Shown here piece by piece: positions 7,139-9,601 of a DNA stretch of 9,601 nucleotides. Below the pieces are notes generated by a model. That model did not search any database. It had not been told where the DNA came from and worked only from the letters and a program-made list of their open reading frames with translations. A program made the translations under genes and the position numbers. Origin of the DNA: Ruminococcaceae bacterium UBA4958 (GTDB lineage: Bacteria; Bacillota; Clostridia; Oscillospirales; Acutalibacteraceae); contig DHAI01000120.1 in the NCBI GenBank assembly GCA_002397355.1, positions 3,182 through 12,782 of the forward strand, read 5' to 3'. The first letter of the stretch is position 1. Every line of letters starts with the position of its first letter.

Positions 7139-7182
7139 GGCGGGGCCCGTAACTCGCGGGAGACCGCAGGGGAGAGCCCGCC
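7139..7182 (+). other. GC-rich potential RNA structure in the leader of the EAL gene
   Basis: GGCGGG (7139-7144) can pair with CCCGCC (7177-7182), enclosing a smaller CCCG...CGGG stem around 7147-7160. It lies in the 193-nt gap between the recombinase stop and the EAL start, which holds several inverted repeats. I recognise no known riboswitch: the conserved core of the c-di-GMP-I (GEMM) aptamer is absent. In such GC-rich DNA some pairing is expected by chance. Confidence 0.3.
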
Positions 7183-7184
7183 TC

Positions 7185-7220
7185 GCGGAAAGAAAGCACT
7201 GATATTTGGAGGCTTTCCGC
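7185..7220 (+). repeat. Inverted repeat in the EAL gene leader
   Basis: GCGGAAAG (7185-7192) and CTTTCCGC (7213-7220) form a perfect 8-bp stem around a 20-nt loop containing a Shine-Dalgarno-like GGAGG (7208-7212). If folded, it would present or mask a ribosome binding site for a possible upstream ATG at 7224. Confidence 0.5.
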
Positions 7221-7232
7221 AATATGTCACAC

Positions 7233-7246
7233 TTCCCGAACGGGAA
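7233..7246. repeat. Short palindrome upstream of the EAL gene
   Basis: TTCCCG-AA-CGGGAA is symmetric apart from the two central bases, 53 nt upstream of the preferred start codon. It may be an operator-like protein binding site; it does not match the usual SOS box or catabolite-response element patterns that I know. Confidence 0.4.
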
Positions 7247-7282
7247 AGCCGGACCGTTTCAGGCGGACCCGCAACGAGACGC

Positions 7283-7301
7283 AAGGAGGAATACGGCTTT
7301 G
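7283..7301 (+). promoter_or_regulatory. Ribosome binding site and TTG start of the EAL gene
   Basis: AAGGAGGA (7283-7290) is a near-perfect Shine-Dalgarno sequence, 8 nt before an in-frame TTG at 7299. The other in-frame starts are weaker: TTG 7206 has no site, ATG 7224 has GGAGG at 11 nt inside an inverted repeat, and ATG 7341 has none. TTG is therefore preferred. Confidence 0.7.
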
Positions 7302-8573
7302 GACCTTCCGAAAAAAACATCCCTTCCCGTAGTTTCCCGCATGGTGGACAATCCTAAAGAGGAAGAGGCTCGCGTCGATTCCTATGTGGTCGTTCGATAT
7401 GCGGTGGATTTTTTTACCGACACGCGGAAAGTTGTGGGAAAAGATAGGCTTTCCGCGCTGCTCCGCTGCCTTCGGGCCATCGTCGAGTCGGACTGCATCC
7501 GCAGGGAGCGGATTATCCGGGCGTATCCGGACGGGTTTGATATTCTGGTCCTGTTTTCCGGCCGGAGGGAATTGGACGGCAGAATCGGCGGATGGGCGCG
7601 CCGTTTCCAGAAAATCCTCAAGCTGCTTGGGGCGTCGAACGTCGTTTCCCTGTCCGCGGGGGTCGGCGGCGCGATGGACGCGTTTGAGCCGTCCCGGCTG
7701 GAAAAGTCCATGAATCAGGCTGTGTTTGCCAGGCATTTCGGACGCCTGGAGCGCAATCCGTTCGTGCGGTACTATGTGGACGAGGACTATCAGGCGCTGC
7801 GCCGGCAGCGGCGCCTGGAAGCGCAGCTCTGCTCCGCGTGGCGGGAGAACCAGCTTCAGGTCTATCTGCAGCCCCAGTATGACCTGGACGGCAGGAAGAT
7901 CGTGGGGGCCGAGGCGCTCGTGCGGTGGTATCACCCGGAGCGCGGGCTGATCATGCCGGACGAATTCATCCCGCTGCTGGAAAGGAACCGCTGTATCATG
8001 CGGCTGGATTTCTGGATGCTGGAGCAGTGCTGCAAAATCCTGCAGGGGTGGAACGCGAGGGGGCGCCGCGGTTTCCCTCTTTCCGTCAATTTCTCGAAGA
8101 TGGACGCGATCAGGGAGGATTTCGTTCCCCGTTTCGTTTCGATTACGGAAAAGTACGGTGTTTCTCCCGACCAGTTGTGCCTTGAATGGACGGAAAGCGC
8201 TTTTTCCAATCAGGACGGCCAGGTAACCCGGATTGCGGAACAGCTTCACGCGAAAGGGTATCGGATCGCCATGGACGATTTTGGCACCGGGTACTCCTCG
8301 CTGAGCCTGCTTGCCGATCTGCCTGTCGACGTGGTCAAGTGGGACAGAAAATTCATGGATTTTCAGGAGGACAACCGGCACCGCCGCTCCTTCCTGAATC
8401 AGATGATGGGTATTTCGAAAAGCCTGAAGTACACGGTTATCGCGGAAGGGGTGGAGTATCCATGGCAGGCGGCGCTGCTCAAGCAGATCGGGTGCAAATA
8501 CGCGCAGGGGTTTCTATTCGGCAGGCCGGTTCCATGGCGGGCCTGCGAAAAGGCAATCGGTTTGGAAAGCTGA
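7299..8573 (+). CDS. c-di-GMP phosphodiesterase: degenerate GGDEF plus EAL domain
   Basis: EAL enzymes hydrolyse c-di-GMP to pGpG, which usually favours swimming. With the TTG start the protein has 424 residues. Residues 30-165 look like a reduced GGDEF domain whose active-site motif is YPDGF (76-80, in RAYPDGFDILVLF), so cyclase activity is unlikely; it may be a regulatory or GTP-binding module. Residues 175-420 are an EAL domain with its expected residues: EALVRW (Glu205), Asn264 in LSVNFSK, Glu296 in LEWTES, DDFGTGYSSL (Asp326, Asp327), Lys347 and Asp349 in VKWDRKF, Glu383 in AEGVE, and Gln403 in QGFLFGRPVP. It is therefore probably catalytically active. No membrane segment or separate sensor domain is seen, so it should be cytoplasmic. 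It lies 193 nt after the recombinase and upstream of flgB-flgC, fitting a role in motility control. No promoter of its own was found. Confidence 0.95.
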   Translation: MDLPKKTSLPVVSRMVDNPKEEEARVDSYVVVRYAVDFFTDTRKVVGKDRLSALLRCLRAIVESDCIRRERIIRAYPDGFDILVLFSGRRELDGRIGGWARRFQKILKLLGASNVVSLSAGVGGAMDAFEPSRLEKSMNQAVFARHFGRLERNPFVRYYVDEDYQALRRQRRLEAQLCSAWRENQLQVYLQPQYDLDGRKIVGAEALVRWYHPERGLIMPDEFIPLLERNRCIMRLDFWMLEQCCKILQGWNARGRRGFPLSVNFSKMDAIREDFVPRFVSITEKYGVSPDQLCLEWTESAFSNQDGQVTRIAEQLHAKGYRIAMDDFGTGYSSLSLLADLPVDVVKWDRKFMDFQEDNRHRRSFLNQMMGISKSLKYTVIAEGVEYPWQAALLKQIGCKYAQGFLFGRPVPWRACEKAIGLES

Positions 8574-8599
8574 ATCCATAACCTACATCCGGCGGAAAG

Positions 8600-8642
8600 G
8601 CTCATCGGCTGAGCGCTCCCCGGAGAGACGGAAACGGCCGTC
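8600..8642 (+). other. Two small hairpins downstream of the EAL gene
   Basis: GCTCA-TCGGC-TGAGC (8600-8614) and GACGG-AAACGG-CCGTC (8627-8642) are two 5-bp stems; CCCC (8617-8620) could also pair with GGGG (8658-8661). Together with the terminator hairpin they make 8590-8743 a compact, structured, apparently non-coding stretch. It could be the 3' untranslated region of the EAL message or a small RNA. I match it to no known RNA family. Confidence 0.3.
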
Positions 8643-8661
8643 CCAATCGCGCTATCAGGGG

Positions 8662-8743
8662 AAGCGGCATCGGGCAGGGAATCGCAGCAACAAAAAATTA
8701 TGGACTTTTGCTGCAAAATTTCCTTGCCCGATGCCGCTTTTTT
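8662..8743 (+). terminator. Very long nested intrinsic terminator after the EAL gene
   Basis: 8662-8681 pairs with 8720-8739 in a 20-bp stem with only one G-U wobble (core GCGGCATCGGGCA). Inside it, GCAGCAA (8684-8690) pairs with TTGCTGC (8708-8714). The outer stem runs directly into six T (8738-8743). This is a strong Rho-independent terminator on the plus strand, ending the glycosyltransferase/recombinase/EAL block 59 bp before the flgB promoter. On the minus strand no T-run follows, so it is not a good bidirectional terminator. The stem is much longer than usual. Confidence 0.85.
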
Positions 8744-8801
8744 CTCTTTGCGCAGCCATTTTCCGGCTGTTTCTCCCGAAAGCGCAGAGATATAAAACAT
8801 A

Positions 8802-8830
8802 TTGACTTTTTGCGCATAATGTCGGATAAT
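8802..8830 (+). promoter_or_regulatory. SigA-type promoter of the flgB operon
   Basis: TTGACT (8802-8807), a 17-bp spacer and GATAAT (8825-8830) each differ by one base from the housekeeping consensus. The surrounding DNA is AT-rich and it follows the terminator. The predicted start is around 8837, leaving a leader of about 150 nt before flgB. A housekeeping promoter for early rod genes agrees with the fla/che operon of B. subtilis. Confidence 0.82.
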
Positions 8831-8836
8831 ATATCC
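8824..8836. repeat. Dyad over the -10 of the flgB promoter
   Basis: GGATA-ATA-TATCC is a perfect 5-bp inverted repeat with a 3-bp centre, overlapping the -10 box and the predicted start. It may be an operator for a repressor of early flagellar genes. It is short and AT-rich, so chance cannot be excluded. Confidence 0.4.
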
Positions 8837-8985
8837 AAATAGGGTATTTTGTAGAATCTTGAGTTCAAGCATTGCAATCATACGTTTCAAATCCCGCTCC
8901 GACCGCATGGCCGGGAGGGGCAGAGCGTCACTTTTATTTCCGCCGGCTGCGACGATAAAAAATCAGGAAATAGGGGAGGAATTCT
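8837..8985 (+). other. 5' leader of the flgB operon
   Basis: This is about 150 nt of untranslated leader if the promoter call is right. It contains a short palindrome CTTGA-GT-TCAAG (8858-8869), an 8-bp palindrome ATTGCAAT (8871-8878), and a GC-rich imperfect hairpin (about 8893-8920, CTCC/GGAG and CC/GG pairs around GCAT). It ends with the flgB ribosome binding site GGGGAGGA. No open frame here looks like a gene, and no c-di-GMP aptamer was recognised. Confidence 0.4.
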
Positions 8986-9363
8986 ATGAGCTGGATCGAC
9001 AGCATGTCCGTCAGTCTGTTGGAGAAGGATCTCGACGGCCTGTGGGTACGGCAGCAGGCGATCTCGGATAATCTCGCAAACTGCGAGACGCCGGGCTACA
9101 AAAGCAAGAGCGTTTCCTTTGAGGACCAGCTTCAGGCGCTGCTTTCGGACAAGGGGGAGACGAAGTCCGGGATGATCGGCGGGATCGAGGGCGTTTCCCC
9201 CGTGACGACCGAAGCTTCCGATGAAACCTACCGGGCGGACGGGAACGGCGTGGACATTGAGAAGGAAAATCTCGAGCTGGCGCGGAACCAGTTGAATTAT
9301 CAGTGCTCCCTCCAGATGGCGTCGGATGAGTTTTCGCGCCTGAAAACCGCCATCAGCGGATGA
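8986..9363 (+). CDS. flgB: Flagellar basal body proximal rod protein FlgB
   Basis: FlgB is the first rod subunit, exported through the flagellar secretion apparatus and placed next to the MS-ring/export gate. The 125-residue protein is close to the family size (about 130). It has the rod signature ISDNLANCETPGYKSKSVSF (about residues 26-45; usual form NIAN..TPGYK) and the conserved C-terminal helix (ENLELARNQLNYQCSLQMAS). It has two Cys (33, 107), unusual for an axial protein. The ATG at 8986 follows GGGGAGGA with a normal spacing. It is the first gene of the rightward operon, 63 nt before flgC, as in the early flagellar operon of Bacillus and clostridia. Confidence 0.96.
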   Translation: MSWIDSMSVSLLEKDLDGLWVRQQAISDNLANCETPGYKSKSVSFEDQLQALLSDKGETKSGMIGGIEGVSPVTTEASDETYRADGNGVDIEKENLELARNQLNYQCSLQMASDEFSRLKTAISG

Positions 9364-9426
9364 TTGCTTTGCCCTCGCGTTCGCAAAGTCACGAAAACCA
9401 GGAATCAGGCGAAAGGAAGCTTCGAA

Positions 9427-9601
9427 ATGGCTTTTTTAAGTTCCCTTGACATCAGCGGCTCCGCTCTTACCGCGAGCAGGCTCAGAATGGACGTCATTTC
9501 CGAAAATCTCGCGAATTCCTCCGCCACGCGCACGGAAAACGGCGGCCCCTATCGAAGGAAAATGGTGGTTTACCAGACGGCGGACGGCAACCGGAACTTT
9601 G
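9427..9601 (+). CDS. flgC: Flagellar basal body rod protein FlgC (5' part, cut by the window end)
   Basis: The first 58 codons of FlgC, a proximal rod subunit, are present; the gene continues beyond the window. The N-terminus has the rod/hook pattern: SSLDISGSALTASRLRMDVI followed by SENLANSSATRTENGGPYRR, with the FlgC-typical GGPYRRKMVV stretch. The ATG at 9427 is preceded by AAAGGAA about 9 nt upstream. Its position directly after flgB is the usual order. No Cys occurs in the visible part. Confidence 0.95.
   Translation, partial: MAFLSSLDISGSALTASRLRMDVISENLANSSATRTENGGPYRRKMVVYQTADGNRNF

Noticed and set aside
7106..7298. c-di-GMP riboswitch upstream of the EAL gene
   Set aside because: The conserved core of the class I aptamer and the pattern of class II were not found on reading the region; the hairpins present are of another kind.
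7227..8381. A 384-codon open frame on the minus strand, antisense to the EAL gene
   Set aside because: The plus strand holds every EAL signature residue; the antisense product is Arg/Pro/His-rich without domains.
8399..8908. A 169-codon minus-strand open frame spanning the EAL 3' end, the terminator and the flgB promoter
   Set aside because: It crosses a strong hairpin and a promoter, has no clear ribosome binding site and resembles no family.
1..9601. tRNA, rRNA, CRISPR array, insertion sequence or phage genes
   Set aside because: No tRNA-like cloverleaf, no regularly spaced repeats and no transposase or phage structural motifs were seen; the recombinase is the only mobility-type gene.

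Overview
The window is a flagellar locus from what looks like a GC-rich, motile Firmicute, probably a member of the Clostridia and perhaps an Oscillospiraceae-type anaerobe. This rests on FlgM/FlgN/FlgK/FlgL order as in Bacillus/Clostridium, strong GGAGG-type ribosome binding sites, two near-perfect Gram-positive SigD (sigma-28) promoters, a TTG start, and a recombinase of a kind I recall from clostridia. The taxonomic placement is inference.

Left third (5-3840, minus strand): a late flagellar operon flgM-flgN-flgK-flgL, encoding the anti-sigma factor, the export chaperone and the two hook-filament junction proteins. It is read from a SigD promoter (TAAA-N15-GCCGATAA) that sits almost on top of the flgM ribosome binding site. 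A perfect 9-bp hairpin separates flgK from flgL.

Middle (3841-8743, plus strand): a second SigD promoter (TAAA-N15-GCCGATAT) points the other way into a 730-residue family 2 glycosyltransferase with a helical repeat region, so the enzyme is predicted to be made with the filament and may glycosylate flagellin. It is followed by a Hin/Pin-like serine recombinase that has Met where the family has a catalytic Arg, and by a c-di-GMP phosphodiesterase with a degenerate GGDEF domain (YPDGF) and an apparently intact EAL domain. The leader of the phosphodiesterase gene is rich in inverted repeats. A very long nested hairpin followed by six T ends this block.

Right end (8744-9601, plus strand): a SigA-type promoter (TTGACT-N17-GATAAT) with a dyad over its -10 and a leader of about 150 nt precede flgB and the start of flgC, the proximal rod genes that usually open the early flagellar operon.

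Taken together: the early (SigA, flgB-flgC) and late (SigD, flgM-flgN-flgK-flgL) flagellar operons flank a three-gene accessory block that could modify the filament (glycosyltransferase), rearrange DNA (recombinase) and lower c-di-GMP to favour swimming (EAL protein). The least ordinary features are the SigD-driven glycosyltransferase, the recombinase with its altered active site in a motility locus, and the structured leaders and dyads around the promoters.
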